Shown here: positions 1 to 10,089 of the stretch, one piece after another
Layout of the letters: every line of letters begins with the position of its first letter
Position numbering within the stretch: position 1 is the first letter of the stretch
NCBI GenBank assembly: GCA_934045075.1
Contig: OW203722.1
Location: 2,015,001 to 2,079,000, forward strand
Source: Yponomeuta sedellus
Lineage: Eukaryota; Arthropoda; Insecta; Lepidoptera; Yponomeutidae
Direction: 5' to 3'
DNA: 64,000 bases
Program-made: the position numbers and the translations under genes
The notes under the pieces: model-generated
The model's input: the letters and a program-made list of their open reading frames with translations, nothing else
Databases searched by the model: none
What the model was told of the DNA's origin: nothing

Positions 1-299
1 AAAGTATTAAAATAGTACTTTACAGAGCTGTAACTTCTTTGTAACGTTGTCATGTTGGTATTTCCGGTACCGTTTCAGAGTAGACCCTGCGTCGCTCCCA
101 GGACTTGCAACTGATCTTTTACACTAAATCGTGACTTGACTGAGATAAAAATGCTGGCTAGAAACTTATACGGTAGAAACGTTACATAGAAAAATGCAAA
201 GAGGTGCATCAGACTTACACATATTCATATTTACATACTTGAAACCGGTACAGTTCCATTAGGTAGCGTAGAATAGGAAGACTTACTGAAAAATATATA

Positions 300-729
300 A
301 AATAACCTCACTCCTGTATCCCAGAGGGGTAGGCAGAGTCCAGGGACTGCCACTTGCCACGATCCTGACAGATCACCTTCGCTTCATCAACATTCATTAG
401 TTGTTGCATGCACGCACGATAAAAACGTAATGTTAAGCACCGTATGGTGCCCTACTTTTCTGTTTTAATAATAGGTAAATATTTTATATATAAATCCGTG
501 TTTATTCAATAATATTTACAAGACAATTAATACTAGAACAGAGAACTTGCAGAGAACTAAATTTTAAAAACTGACATAAGTAAAAAGGCAATATGTATGT
601 GCAAAAAGTCAAAATAAAACAATAAAAAAGGTCGCCAACAGGTAAGATAAATGTACCTGACCGGCGGGTCGGGTACTTTCGATCTTGCCCTTTGCTAATA
701 CATCCCCTATTTGGTCAAGGTAGGTCCGC
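300..729 (-). mobile_element. LINE 3' end fragment (family L1), with an inner insertion
   Basis: Read on the minus strand, 300-420 encodes a LINE C-terminus ending in a motif like CQDRGKW...SAYPSG, followed by a stop. The same sequence recurs at 24588-24905, 20013-20310, 38745-38865 and 46655-47155. Compared with the 24.6 kb copy, about 230 bp (roughly 425-655) is inserted between the two conserved blocks and is not recognised. The fragment continues past an R1-type insertion to about 3810. The clade is not assigned; the ending resembles insect proteins annotated as endonuclease-reverse transcriptase. Confidence 0.7.
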
Positions 730-1049
730 ATTTTTTTTTTTGGTTTTTTTTTTGGAAATCCTCATGGAGACCCTGTCGCTGGGGATGGCGACAGGTTTAT
801 GCCGGACTCTTACCGGCTAAAACCGCATGGTGTTCCTTCTCACGCCGTACGACGGAGTCACGGGAACGCCCTCGCAATCTTCCGCAACTCCGCCAGCGTC
901 AGTCCTGGTGGACCCCTCCATTGCCCATTATCCTCCAGGTATGAGCGGAATGCTAGAAACACGTAGCACTCCGCTCCGCTTAGTGAGGCCGGATACCCCA
1001 ATCCGCTATTTCCTCACGGGGCCGGAAGGAGGTAAGCATACACTCTCCT

Positions 1050-2083
1050 TCACCGTCCCGTCCTCCTGCGACGGATCGGCTGAGACGAAGGGTCGTCTTC
1101 TCTCAGCCTCTCCGCCGCCTCCTTCCGCGAAATGACGTTTTCGCAGAATGACACCACTGCCTGCCACGAGGACTCTCCCTGTAGCATTGCGCCTATTAGG
1201 GCTGGCAACGAGATGTTGCAGCCTACCGCCTGTTGCAGCGTCGCTCTCTCCTGCGCCCAAGCCGAGCAGACCTCCAGGGTGTGCTGCGACGTGTCTTCAT
1301 CACTATTGCAGTGATGACACGCCGCAGTCGTCCCTCTTCCGGCTATGCGGCATAGATACCTCCCGAAACACCCGTGTCCTGTGAGGATCTGCACCAGCCG
1401 GAAGGTGAGCGAGCCGTGTCGACGGTCCACCCACTTCTTTAGAAGAGGACGAACCGCCTCCGTGGTCCGCAGGCCCGCCTTCGGCTCCTGGAGCCGCCTT
1501 TGCCATTGGCACAAGAGATTGCGATGTGCATCCCTCCTCCACTGCTGCTCCACCTCGGGTGGTGGGAAGACACCTCGGTGGCGTGCATCCACGCGCCGCC
1601 AGTACACCGACGCCAGCAAGTGGGCATCGAGGTCCCATGGCACCGTCGCCAGCCAGAGCGCATGCCGCCTCGTGTGACACCGTCCGGTATCCGCGTATCG
1701 CTCTGATCGCCGTCACTCGCTGCGGTCGGTGCAGCTGAGCGATATTACGGGCGTTCAGAGCGTCCGGCCAGGCAGGTGCACCATACAGCGCCATCGACCT
1801 CACAACGCCGGTATAAAGGCGGCGGCAGGTCACGTCGGGTCCACCAGTGTTCGGAAGGAGCCTTCCGAGGGCGGACACTGTGCCGATAAGTTTCAGCGCC
1901 AGACGTCTGAAGTGCTCCTCGAAGTTCCACCGCCTGTCAAGGACCAGGCCCAAGTAACTTTGTAACTAAGTAACTTTTTTTAACTGGGACCTGACCTTAA
2001 CGTGGACATCGCCCACCCTCACCACGGAACCTGCAGGAGGCGCTCTTCGACGGCCGAGGAAGCAAATCTCCTCGGTTTTGCTT
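1050..2083 (-). pseudogene. R1-clade RT C-terminal region with zinc knuckle, frameshifted
   Basis: On the minus strand the R1-type frame resumes at SKTEEICF near 2080. It meets a stop near 1967 within a small repeated AAGTAACT filler, continues as YLGLVLDRRWNFEEHF to about 1650, shifts frame there, and then runs as VPWDLDAHLLASVYWRR to the stop near 1050. The last part carries CHHC followed by H and C, the CCHC-type knuckle common at the C-terminus of R1-clade ORF2. At least one stop and one frameshift make it inactive. Confidence 0.85.
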
Positions 2084-3560
2084 ATAATAATGCTTTATTT
2101 ATACACAAGACACACATTAAACATTTGGATGAAATTAATACTAAATACAAAAAAAAAAAGAAAACTCATACGCCAAACACATTAAAATATTTGGGTGAAA
2201 TTAAGATTTACACCCTTTTGATTAAAATCCACTTGCATCAAGAAACATGCAATTCTCGATCAAAATTCTCAATCAGTAAGAGGTGACTGGGCTCAGCATG
2301 TGCTACAGATAAAATCTGCAACGCTGGTTTTCAGCCAGACCCTTTTGAGAGACAGTCACGAGTATCACAGCAGCACAAAGACCCGTGACGATATATGGAA
2401 ACATGCTCTTACATGTGTAAATTAATAAAATTCACATTACTAAACTTCGTGCCGTTCCTCCGCAGACTTAGGCAAATTATACATATTAACATTAAAATTA
2501 TTTAGATAAATATGTACGGAGCCCAAAATCAGTTCAACGCTTTAATACCAGAAACAGAGTTTAGAATGATCAAGTTAACTCTAAGATTAGTATTGCATTT
2601 GTCCATTGTCCTTATCCAATATACAGTAAGGAATATAATATAGGTACCACAACATTACAGACACAGACACAACATAGTTTTTCAAGCTGGTTTTATCAGG
2701 CTGTTACTGAAAAAGTGATATTAGCCGGTAAAAGATTTTTGCAACGTGATTAAGTGCGATTTAAGTCTCAACTTAAAGGAATATTTTGAATTTAAATGAC
2801 GAATAGGTGGTGGGATATTACTCCAACATTTCGTGGCCGCGTATCTAAAACTGCCCCTAAAAGCTGCGGTTTTGTGCTCTGGGCATAATATGTAGGCTAA
2901 CTTGCTAACCCGTTGGCTATACGACGAGCTAGACCACTCCAACTTACTATACAAGTAACTAGGATTCCTATATTTTACCACGCCAAACATAAGATAAGCC
3001 AGATGCAAGTTTAGCATGCGAGCACAAGCATTTTGTATCCTTTGGATGACACGCATAGTTTTTGCGTATAGACAAGGCCCGTAAACGGAAATGCTGTAAT
3101 TTAGCTTTGACAGCACAAGCGCTTCAAAAAGTCTGATACGAAGATCCTGACTTAAAAAATCTCGTATGCGATACATAACACTGAGACGATAAAAACAGGA
3201 CCTTGCTAATTCCGCAACGTGACTTTCAAATCGTAGTTCTTCATCTATTATGACTCCCAGGTTTCTAGCCTCATGCACTCGTTCCACCTGTACTGACCCC
3301 ACGCGAATAGAAGGATGACCCAGTGAAATCTCACGAATTTGATTACTGCTTCCAAGAATCATAAATTTGGATTTTGTAGGGTTTAGGACAAGAGCATTCC
3401 TGGCTGCCCATACAGAAATCCATTCCAGATCACCATTTAGTGCCCTAACTGCCTCACCGACGTTTTTGGGATTACACGCAATGTATATTTGTAGGTCATC
3501 GGCGTACATGTGGTAACGACAGTTTTTTATGGTGTGCGTTACGTCACCACAATACAATAA
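2083..3560 (-). mobile_element. Second LINE (CR1/L2/Jockey-like RT) nested in the R1-clade element
   Basis: The outer R1-type coding sequence stops at 3560 and resumes at 2083. In between lies a 5'-truncated LINE on the same strand. Its 3' end reads AATAAAGCATTATTA on the minus strand, and AAGC at both joints may be a very short target duplication. The ~640 bp from 2083 to 2720 would be its 3' UTR; no coding was seen there. Confidence 0.75.
2721..3557 (-). pseudogene. LINE reverse transcriptase C-terminal part (YADDLQIYI), 278 codons open
   Basis: The frame contains YADDLQIYI, the palm catalytic box, then NPTKSKFMILGS, then NLGVIIDEELRFESHV, which is the usual order of RT palm and thumb motifs in CR1/L2/Jockey-type LINEs. 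It ends with the typical non-LTR tail ...FRYAATKCWSNIPPPIR. It lacks the endonuclease and the RT fingers, because the insertion is 5' truncated just before the YADD box. The open frame looks fairly young. The exact clade needs a protein tree. Confidence 0.85.
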
Positions 3561-3738
3561 GGCTTAAGGCCACCTTGAAGCCTAGCGCTTCAATACGCCC
3601 GACCACGTGGGTGGCTAACACCGTGGCCAGACGGGCCGCCTCCTCGAAGTTGCGCCCCCGCGTGTCGTCTGCATAGCAGACGAGATGCAACCCGCGCAGC
3701 AGCGCACCACGTAGGACCCAGTCGTATCCGATGCTCCA
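3560..3738 (-). pseudogene. R1-clade reverse transcriptase fragment (YADD block)
   Basis: The minus-strand frame reads a reverse transcriptase palm segment with the catalytic YADD box, followed by EAARLATVLATHVVGRIEAL and ending at GFKVALS. That serine codon is the point where the inner LINE enters; reading resumes with SKTEEICFLG at about 2080. The first residues of the long open frame (upstream of 3738) belong to flanking L1 sequence and not to this element. Not functional: truncated and interrupted. Confidence 0.85.
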
Positions 3739-3752
3739 CAAGGTAGGTCCGC

Positions 3753-3850
3753 CTGGGACATCCTTTACCGGCCTTTCCAACCACATTCGCTATACATCGA
3801 ATTGCACCTGGGTCAACGGAATTTTTTTAAAATGGCGGACTGAGCACCAA
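3753..3850 (-). mobile_element. Continuation of L1 fragment after the R1-type insertion
   Basis: The sequence after the right-hand target duplication (CTGGGACATCC...) continues the L1 3' region, matching 24775-24840. Sequence after about 3850 is not recognised. Confidence 0.65.
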
Positions 3851-4275
3851 TTCTTATTTTTCAACCGGGTATTGACAAATTAACGTAAGTTAATTTTATA
3901 CTTATGTTAAGCTACGATTCTAGCCATTTTTATATTCTGCACAGATTCTGAGTTCAAACATTTGCAATGTAAACGACACCCAAAACACATACGGTCCCAT
4001 ACAGGCGAGCGCCTAGAGTTCTGACCAATTGACTCTCTAATGAATCGGAGAATTGATTTTGTCTTTTTACTCGCGAGGAGCAAGCCGTTGGCTCGGTGCC
4101 CGAATTTCAGATTAGCTACAATACGCCCCGATCGATTTCATTAGTAAAATAATTCATGTCGAAAGTATTTCAAGGTAATAAAGCCGCTACTTCTGTGAAT
4201 TCACTCGAAACATTTCATTTCATAATGGTTAGTATAATCCATGTGATAATCCACAATTACTTCTAGATATTTAAC
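3851..4275. other. Unassigned AT-rich sequence
   Basis: No gene, tRNA head, terminal repeat or family match was seen in this stretch. Confidence 0.4.
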
Positions 4276-4289
4276 AATATACAATATTA

Positions 4290-4438
4290 TAAACCTATTT
4301 AGAGGCTAAAAATACCACTGGCTATCCGTACCAGAGGTCGCGGGTTCGAATCCCGGCATGGGTGGAATTTTTAGCCTCTAAATAGGTTTTTAAAATTGTC
4401 CTTAGCATGGGTTAGTGCATTAAAAATAAAAATAGTAT
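4290..4438 (+). mobile_element. S1 tRNA-like SINE, fold-back copy
   Basis: Perfect 14-bp target duplication AATATACAATATTA at 4276-4289 and 4439-4452. The copy starts with an inverted block (AACCTATTTAGAGGC), switches to the forward tRNA-like 3' half with box B (GGTTCGAATCC), and ends in the S1 tail CACGGGTTAGTGCATT-like plus A-rich end. It contains only part of the tRNA-like head. Confidence 0.85.
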
Positions 4439-5112
4439 AATATACAATATTACTACTTAACTGGAATTGCATATTTACAAAATAAGCTTTATATAAAAAA
4501 ACGTCTGCACCGCTGCCAATGGAAAGGGTTCCACTCTGATAATGAATTGTAATTTTGCTCCACATTTTTTTAAATTTAACTTACAGAATTCTTTTAACTC
4601 TAAATAATAGTTTTTTTTTATTTAATGACATTATAAAGGTAAGAATACCGGGATTTTGATTGTTTGATTTTATTTTAAGTTTTTTGAGTTGTTTTTTTTT
4701 TTCGATATGGCATTCTTTTCTTGTATGATTGTATATAAATATTTTTTTTAATTGATATGTGTTAAAATGATAGCTGTATTTTCCTATGTTGGTCTATGGA
4801 ATAGCAAAGCTCCAATTTGAAATAAAATACTCAAAGACATACCTACATATGTATTTAAACTTGTCATTGTTAATTAGTAACCATAATTACCTAAATTATA
4901 TCGAACAATTCGCAGAAGATAACAAAATGATTAGTGGATTAATTTACTTTACAGAATTACAATATGCTCTTCCACCAAAAAACGACAAGCCAAGATGGCG
5001 CCTCCGTTTTTATAGTGACGTCATCACATGAAGGTTTCATACCTTTATGTAAATCTAGATCGCCAAGTAAATTTCTCTAGTAGTAAATTAGGCAAATTGA
5101 ATGGAATATATA

Positions 5113-5505
5113 CTTCGTTATCAACCCTTGTATGTCCCCACTGCTGGGGCACGGGTCTCTTCCTACATCGCAGGAAGGTTAGGCCATACTCCACTACGGA
5201 GGCCAAGTCCGGGTTGGTGGAGGATTGTAAGACAATGGCGGGCCTTACAAATAAATGTTTTTATCTATCTATCTATCTACTGTCAGAAGTTATCAAGCCG
5301 CCCATAAGGCCTCTGACATGACTCAACGACTGCCATTATATGACAGCCGGCACCAACGGTTTAACGTGCCTTGCGAAGCACGGAAGCGCTCGGAAAAATG
5401 CCACTAGCGGTAATCACGGGACGCTCACCCATCCCGTACCTGACCGCGCCTGTTGTTGCTTAACCACGTGATTGATTCCAATCACTCGGTTCGCCTAGGC
5501 CATGA
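5113..5505 (+). repeat. RA interspersed repeat, full-length copy with LINE-tail insertion
   Basis: RA is a ~350-bp repeat starting near ATCAACCCTTGTATGTCCCC and ending near the TGATTGATTCCAATCACTC block. It recurs about eleven times in the window on both strands. This copy is split at about 5246-5277 by a short A/T-rich piece ending in (ATCT)n, with TTAC/TAC at the joints, like an extremely 5'-truncated LINE tail. Open frames across RA are repeat-derived and are not genes. Confidence 0.75.
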
Positions 5506-5957
5506 GCGCTTCTCTATATACTGTTATCTATATTTGTGTCGAATATATACTGTTAAATGATTATTACAATAAAGTTTAACCACTATTAATGAGTAAATAT
5601 TTACGTTATATAGCGTCGCAGACACATGTACCTATATAATGCATATTATATTGACTTTGAAATATATCAAATAATCGTCTAAAATATCCGAACGTGTACC
5701 GAACCCGTAGATAACATCGAGGAGGAAAGGGTTCCAGGGTAAAACTGAAGCTACTTATCGGAGTACCTTCACAAAAACAGAGCAAGCAATCGGATCGCGA
5801 TAGGTTCAACCAATTTTTGCTCTCAATTCCGATGGGCTAAGTCCACATTTGCGGGGATAAAAGATTGGTAGTAACGTCACAGATAAGCTGGTAATTTTTT
5901 CCGGTTATTCCTACAGGGATAAAGCTGTAACATTGGGTCAAAGACATGTCCCATAAC
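5506..5957. other. Unassigned sequence
   Basis: The stretch from the end of RA to the next S1 target site has no family I recognise and no convincing gene. Confidence 0.35.
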
Positions 5958-5969
5958 ATTTCAAAGCAA

Positions 5970-6027
5970 AAAAAAGGTTTTTAAATTTGTCCTCAGCACG
6001 GGTTAGTGCATTAAAAATAAAAATAGT
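5970..6027 (+). mobile_element. S1 3' fragment, strongly 5' truncated
   Basis: A 58-bp insertion with a perfect 12-bp target duplication ATTTCAAAGCAA at 5958-5969 and 6028-6039. It holds only the S1 tail, from the TTTTTAAATT run to the A-rich end. This is the clearest sign that S1 moves by target-primed reverse transcription and is truncated from its 5' side. Confidence 0.85.
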
Positions 6028-6126
6028 ATTTCAAAGCAAGTGGAAAAAACTTTGCACACAACCCTTTCTTAAGCATCTGTATATTTCCATTTATTACATA
6101 TTTATTTCGCGAGTAACCCACTATTC

Positions 6127-6371
6127 TAAAAACCTATTTAGAGGCTAAAAATTCCACCCGTGCCAGGACTCGAACCCGCGGCCTCTGGCTATCCGTGCCA
6201 GCGGTCTCCCAACTGAGCTAATGAGCGACTAACCGACTAATCAGTGAAATTTCGAACCTCTTTGTATTACGTACAGGCAGCAACATCTGGCTGAAGTAAT
6301 TTGCATCACTTGCATCAAACAGGTTTTTAAAGTTGTCCTTACCACGGGTTAGTGCATTAAAAAAAAGAATA
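6127..6371 (-). mobile_element. S1 SINE, long fold-back copy
   Basis: The target duplication is 13 bp with one mismatch (6114-6126 and 6372-6384). The tRNA-like head is on the minus strand, with box A near TGAGCTAATGAGCG and the upstream S1 block (ATCTGGCTGAAGTAATTTGC). The copy closes with the S1 tail on the + strand, so the tail and the rest point in opposite directions. Confidence 0.8.
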
Positions 6372-6399
6372 TAACCTACTATTCGCCAAATGAATAAAA

Positions 6400-6563
6400 T
6401 TACACTATTTTTATTTTTAATGCACTAACCCGTGCTAAGGAACAAATTAAAAAACCTATTTAGAGGCTAAAATCAATTGGTAGAGCGCTGGTACGGATAG
6501 CCAGAGGTTGCGGGTTCGAATCCCGGCATGGGTGAAATTTTTAGCCTCTAAATAGGTTTTTTA
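6400..6563 (+). mobile_element. S1 SINE, fold-back copy adjacent to the previous one
   Basis: Perfect 12-bp target duplication AAATGAATAAAA at 6388-6399 and 6564-6575, only 3 bp beyond the previous S1 duplication. The S1 tail is on the minus strand (left), then the tRNA-like part (box B GGTTCGAATCC) is on the + strand, ending at the TTTTTTAAA run. Confidence 0.85.
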
Positions 6564-6714
6564 AAATGAATAAAAGTTGAGCAAGGTACAGCTTTCAATT
6601 TTCAAGTAAAAACTGTTCGTTTAATCTATCTCTCGATTTTCGGAGGGTCACAAATCGTAGCTAAATGCTACGTATTTTTACGTACCTACCTATTTTTTTA
6701 TTACATTGAAATGT

Positions 6715-6865
6715 AATTGAGCCCATACTCTCACGGGGAGAAAGAGTTTGGGTTTACATATCAAACGTGCCCACCGCAGATTGGCAATTTTAAGGGCTGA
6801 TGTATTTGAACACCTAAGACACGTTTTTTCTCTCGGTTAGCGATTGGTATTGCTACGACTACCTT
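6715..6865 (+). mobile_element. S3 SINE body fragment
   Basis: Carries the degenerate 'CCCATACTCTC...GAGAAAGAG...CCCACCGCAGATTGGCAATTT' block, which lies in the body of the S3 SINE at 23036, 63100 and elsewhere. No tRNA head was seen. Confidence 0.5.
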
Positions 6866-7054
6866 TTCTATCACCAGAAAAACACGGCAAAATGCAGTTC
6901 GATTTTTTTATCATTTGTTAGCGTTCCGCAACATAATAAACATTTCATTCACTCCTTTATTTGTAGTTAATCTTGTTTGGTCTCGCCTGCGGACGTAGTT
7001 TTTTTGTAACTGTTACTAACAATTTGACGGTTGACATGTGTGTATGAAGTGTCT

Positions 7055-7190
7055 AGTGGAGCCAAGTGATTGGAATCAATCACTTGAGTTAAGCAACAAC
7101 AGGCGCGGTCACGTGAAGGATCGGTGACCGTCACGTGACTACTTCTAGTGGCATTTTTCCAAGTGATTCCGTGCTAACGTGCCTTGAGAC
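7055..7190 (-). repeat. RA repeat fragment
   Basis: The 3' part of RA in reverse orientation (CAATCACTTGAGTTAAGCAA and TAGTGGCATTTTTCC), with a deletion before the ACGTGCCTTG block. Confidence 0.65.
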
Positions 7191-7199
7191 CACGGCACG

Positions 7200-7725
7200 G
7201 TGGTCAATTATCAGTTTTTAGAAAGCAAAAAGTCTGTTGTAAAACTAGGCAAAAAGTCTATTGTAAAAAAGCAGTCGAAGGAAGCAAAAATAACACTATA
7301 AATTGTTAGTTAACATACTACGCTATTGCTCTACACTGAACATCTCGTGATACAACATGAAACTTTTTTTATTTTGCTATATAAAGTCAAAATAATACAT
7401 AAATTGTATATGTACATAATCTGCAGTTTTCAATAACATACTTACTAATTCTTTCGGTGATATTCATAGCTGATATGCAGTTGATAATGCTCCGCTAAAG
7501 AGATTTGTACAAATCAAAACACAATTGTCAATCCGTAACAAGTTACAACGTGCAAATGAGACTCAAAATCGAGTTAATGCCACTTTTAGCATCAGTCTCT
7601 GCCTGATTACTGCACTTTAAATTATTAGACTAGCCCCGATTATAGAAACTAATAATACTTACAAAAACTAGAACTAGATGGCGCTATCTGCCAAGTGATT
7701 TTTATACTTTTTGCGTTCTAAAACC
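7200..7725. other. Unassigned sequence
   Basis: No gene or familiar element is visible. A short 'AGATGGCGCTATCTG' at about 7676 resembles the motif repeated at 11.8-12.7 kb. Confidence 0.35.
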
Positions 7726-7727
7726 TG

Positions 7728-7835
7728 TTAATTGGCCACTGTAAAAATATAATAAACGAGTAAAATCCGTATTAAAACAGTTTTAATTATGTCTAGTCCT
7801 CGTGTTAACCTTAGAAAATACTATAAGACTTAAGG
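7728..7835 (+). repeat. Terminal segment shared with the 59.25 kb Penelope-like region
   Basis: The block with AATAAACGAG...AAACAGTTTTAATTATGTC and CGTGTTAACCTTAGAAAATA is the reverse complement of 59250-59330. It is probably an isolated end of that element. Confidence 0.55.
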
Positions 7836-8117
7836 TACCTTGACTTTTGCAGGTAAAAATACTAAGTAGCAGTCGCCTACATCTCATAAATTTTTACGAC
7901 GCGGCAACCGTTCTGCCCTAAACTTTTTTCACAACACGAAATCTTATTTTCAAAACAATAATTGCATTAGCCCGAGCGGAGAAAAAATCGACCGGAAACT
8001 TTTTGCTTACAACAACGAGGCGAAACTTTCCTCCGAGAACAGAAAAGATACATTAAAATTCACTTTAGAGTTAGCTCACTAATGAAAAGATTCTGCGGGG
8101 CTATTCGCGTTTAGTAT

Positions 8118-8298
8118 TTAAAGCCGCGTTCTCACGGTCTTAGCGCGCTCGGTCCGAGTGCGCCATCCGATTAAACTAATGCTTATGATTGGCTATTTTG
8201 GTGTTGTCACGAAAAACCGTCCAATCAGAAGTATTAGTTTACTCGGATGTCGCGCTCGGTCCGAGCGTAGGTACTAAGACCGAGAAAACGCGGCTTAA
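8118..8298. mobile_element. M2 MITE, uninterrupted copy
   Basis: A ~175-bp element with long imperfect terminal inverted repeats: GCCGCGTTCTCACGGTCTTA on the left and the matching inverted block ending CGCGGCTTAA on the right. It is largely self-complementary. TTA or TTAA lies at both edges, as in PIF/Harbinger-like MITEs. No coding capacity. A second copy at 35.9-36.7 kb is split by other MITEs. Confidence 0.75.
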
Positions 8299-8384
8299 GG
8301 CGGCACGCGGTGCTAACTACCGCCATTAATGACAAAAAAAACATATTATTATCTCCTTTTATAACGCGTTTTTGGAAAAATATA

Positions 8385-8655
8385 GTAAACTAGCTGGCGT
8401 CCGCGACTTCGTCTGCGCAGAATTATCGGGTAGATTTTTTCTTCCTTCCTTGACAATTATCGTCATATTTTGGACAATTCACACAGTATCTTTACAAATT
8501 GTAGCTTATGTGTCATTGTGATGTATAAGCTACGAGTATATTATTGTAAGGTTTCATTAAAATCCATTCAGTTGTTTTTACATGAAAGGGTAACAAACAA
8601 ACATCCATCCATCCATACTTACAAACTTTCGCGCTTATAATATTAGTAGGAGAGG
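8385..8655 (+). repeat. Interspersed repeat with CATC-rich 3' region
   Basis: Begins near ACTAGCTGGCGTCCGCGACT and ends near CGCTTATAATATTAGTAGG. It includes a small (CATC)n stretch after GGGTAACAAACAAA. A related block directly precedes the large microsatellite at 9.8 kb. Confidence 0.55.
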
Positions 8656-8754
8656 ATATCGTAGCTCCTTAGGTTGTTTATCCTAGGTTCTAGACCGTAA
8701 CAATTTCGATCTTCTGTTAATAGTAATAGTATTAACGTCTGTTAATACTATATA

Positions 8755-9108
8755 AAATGAAATGAAAAGGTTTTATTTAAAGTAGCGCATAAACTGCGGC
8801 TTAATGAACTTTACAAGGTGTCCATTTCAAAATCTAGATCATTTTGGAGAAAAAATGGACAAATAAACTCCAAACTAACCCCCTTATTCATAATAGTCTG
8901 CTAACTTAAAGCATTGCTAATTCTCTCTCTGTCTTCTTCTATTGACCTAAGTCAGAATTAAAAATAACACTCCTTAGCAGCTGTTTTAAATTAGCTGACC
9001 ATTATGAATAAAGGGGTTAGTCTTTTCAAAGTCCTTAACCGAGTTTACATAATTATTTTAAAACATAGAACTCATGCATTATACTGGCTATAATTCCAGA
9101 CATCATAA
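8755..9108 (-). mobile_element. LINE-like 3' end (L4) split by MITE M4
   Basis: The two halves (AAATGAAATGAAAAGG... and ...ACATAGAACTCATGCATT) match the continuous copy at 58745-58985. They are separated by an insertion at about 8874-9021. In reverse orientation the outer end is A-rich (AATAAAACCTTTTCATTTC), as expected for a LINE 3' end. Confidence 0.6.
8874..9021. mobile_element. M4 MITE
   Basis: A ~148-bp insertion with imperfect ~25-bp terminal inverted repeats, ACTAACCCCCTTATTCATAA on the left and TTATGAATAAAGGGGTTAGT on the right. It interrupts the L4 repeat. No clear target duplication was identified. Non-coding. Confidence 0.75.
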
Positions 9109-9503
9109 TATATTGGGGAAGGCCTTGGCCCAGCAGTGGGGACAAACACACGAGGAGAGGCTACTTAAAAAACTCTTGTTACACCACTACACGTTTCACA
9201 CCGAAGATACTTGTACATAGTTGAAAAGTAGTTTTAGTTGAAGTGAACGGGAATAAGGCCCCCGAATAGATTAATGGTATTACAGTTTTTGTCAGTCGAA
9301 GGCGGACAATGTGGCAAAAAGCCGAAACAGTGCGCTGGCGCCCGAGAGGCGCCTGCTAATGAAATTAGTTAAATCACGAAACGCCCGGCTTCATTTTTAT
9401 TTTTAGCTTTGAAGTGCAGCCAGGATTGGCTGGGAATTGCGCCTCTTTTTGCCACGTTGATCGAGGAACTCTTTTCAGCGATCGGTGCCTCAGAAGATAA
9501 GAA

Positions 9504-9547
9504 AAACAAATTCCTTTTAGGAGGATATTCCTAAAAGGAATTTGTTT
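9504..9547. repeat. Perfect hairpin, 19-bp arms
   Basis: The arms 9504-9522 and 9529-9547 are exact reverse complements (AAATTCCTTTTAGGA), with a 6-nt loop. It lies just before an L3 LINE end at about 9550-9640. Confidence 0.9.
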
Positions 9548-9640
9548 CTCCAGCTGTCCAGCCCCTCCAAAGGTTGTCGGGAAGAGATCATTTTTAGTTA
9601 TAAAGCCGCCGTCTCTACTCTTAGGTTAAGAAATATCTTA
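9548..9640 (+). mobile_element. L3 LINE 3' end fragment
   Basis: Contains the L3 signature CCAAAGGTTGTCGGGAAGAG and CGTCTCTACTCTTAGGTTAA. It is followed by no (TCTA)n tail. Confidence 0.65.
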
Positions 9641-9798
9641 TTAAATTATCGATTTTCCTATGGGAGTAAGATATTTTCGAGCAATAAAACGCACTATGTG
9701 TTTATAAAGGGTATCAGCTAACTTTATAACACGTATTTTATTAAAATCGCTCCAGCCGTTTAGACGTGAAGAAGTAACAAATATCACAAACTTTCGCC

Positions 9799-10089
9799 TT
9801 TCATCCATCCATCCATCCATCCATCCATCCATCCGTCCGTCCGTCCATCCGTCCGTCCGTCCGTCCGTCCGTCCGTCCGTCCGTCCCTCCATCCATCCGT
9901 CCGTCCGTCCGTCCGTCCGTCCGTCCGTCCGTCCGTCCGTCCGTCCGTCCGTCCGTCCGTCCGTCCGTCCGTCCGTCCGTCCGTCCGTCCGTCCGTCCGT
10001 CCGTCCGTCCGTCCGTCCGTCCGTCCATCCGTCCATCCATCCATCCATCCATCCATCCATCCATCCATCCATCTATCTATCTATCTATG
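9799..10089. repeat. Tetranucleotide microsatellite (ATCC)n/(GTCC)n/(ATCT)n
   Basis: About 290 bp of ATCC and GTCC units, ordered ATCC-GTCC-ATCC-ATCT, with a few irregular units. It follows a copy of the 8.4-8.65 kb repeat (GAAGTAACAAATATCACAAACTTTCGCC), which itself ends in short CATC runs. The three overlapping long frames here, such as (MDGW)n, are simple-repeat artefacts. Confidence 0.95.

Larger units (their letters stand above)
730..3738 (-). mobile_element. 5'-truncated R1-clade LINE, inserted in L1 and itself interrupted
   Basis: The element is bounded by a perfect 14-bp target duplication, CAAGGTAGGTCCGC, at 716-729 and 3739-3752. Its 3' end on the minus strand is a poly(A) tail, seen as T-runs at about 731-752. 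The flanks join to the uninterrupted L1 sequence seen at 24.75 kb. It is 5' truncated within the reverse transcriptase. A second LINE occupies about 2083-3560 inside it. The clade call rests on the WSIGYDWVLRG and CYADD segments and on the C-terminal zinc knuckle. Confidence 0.85.

Noticed and set aside
9641..10072. Three overlapping 87-143 codon frames rich in DGWM/DGRT
   Set aside because: They are translations of the ATCC/GTCC microsatellite in three frames.
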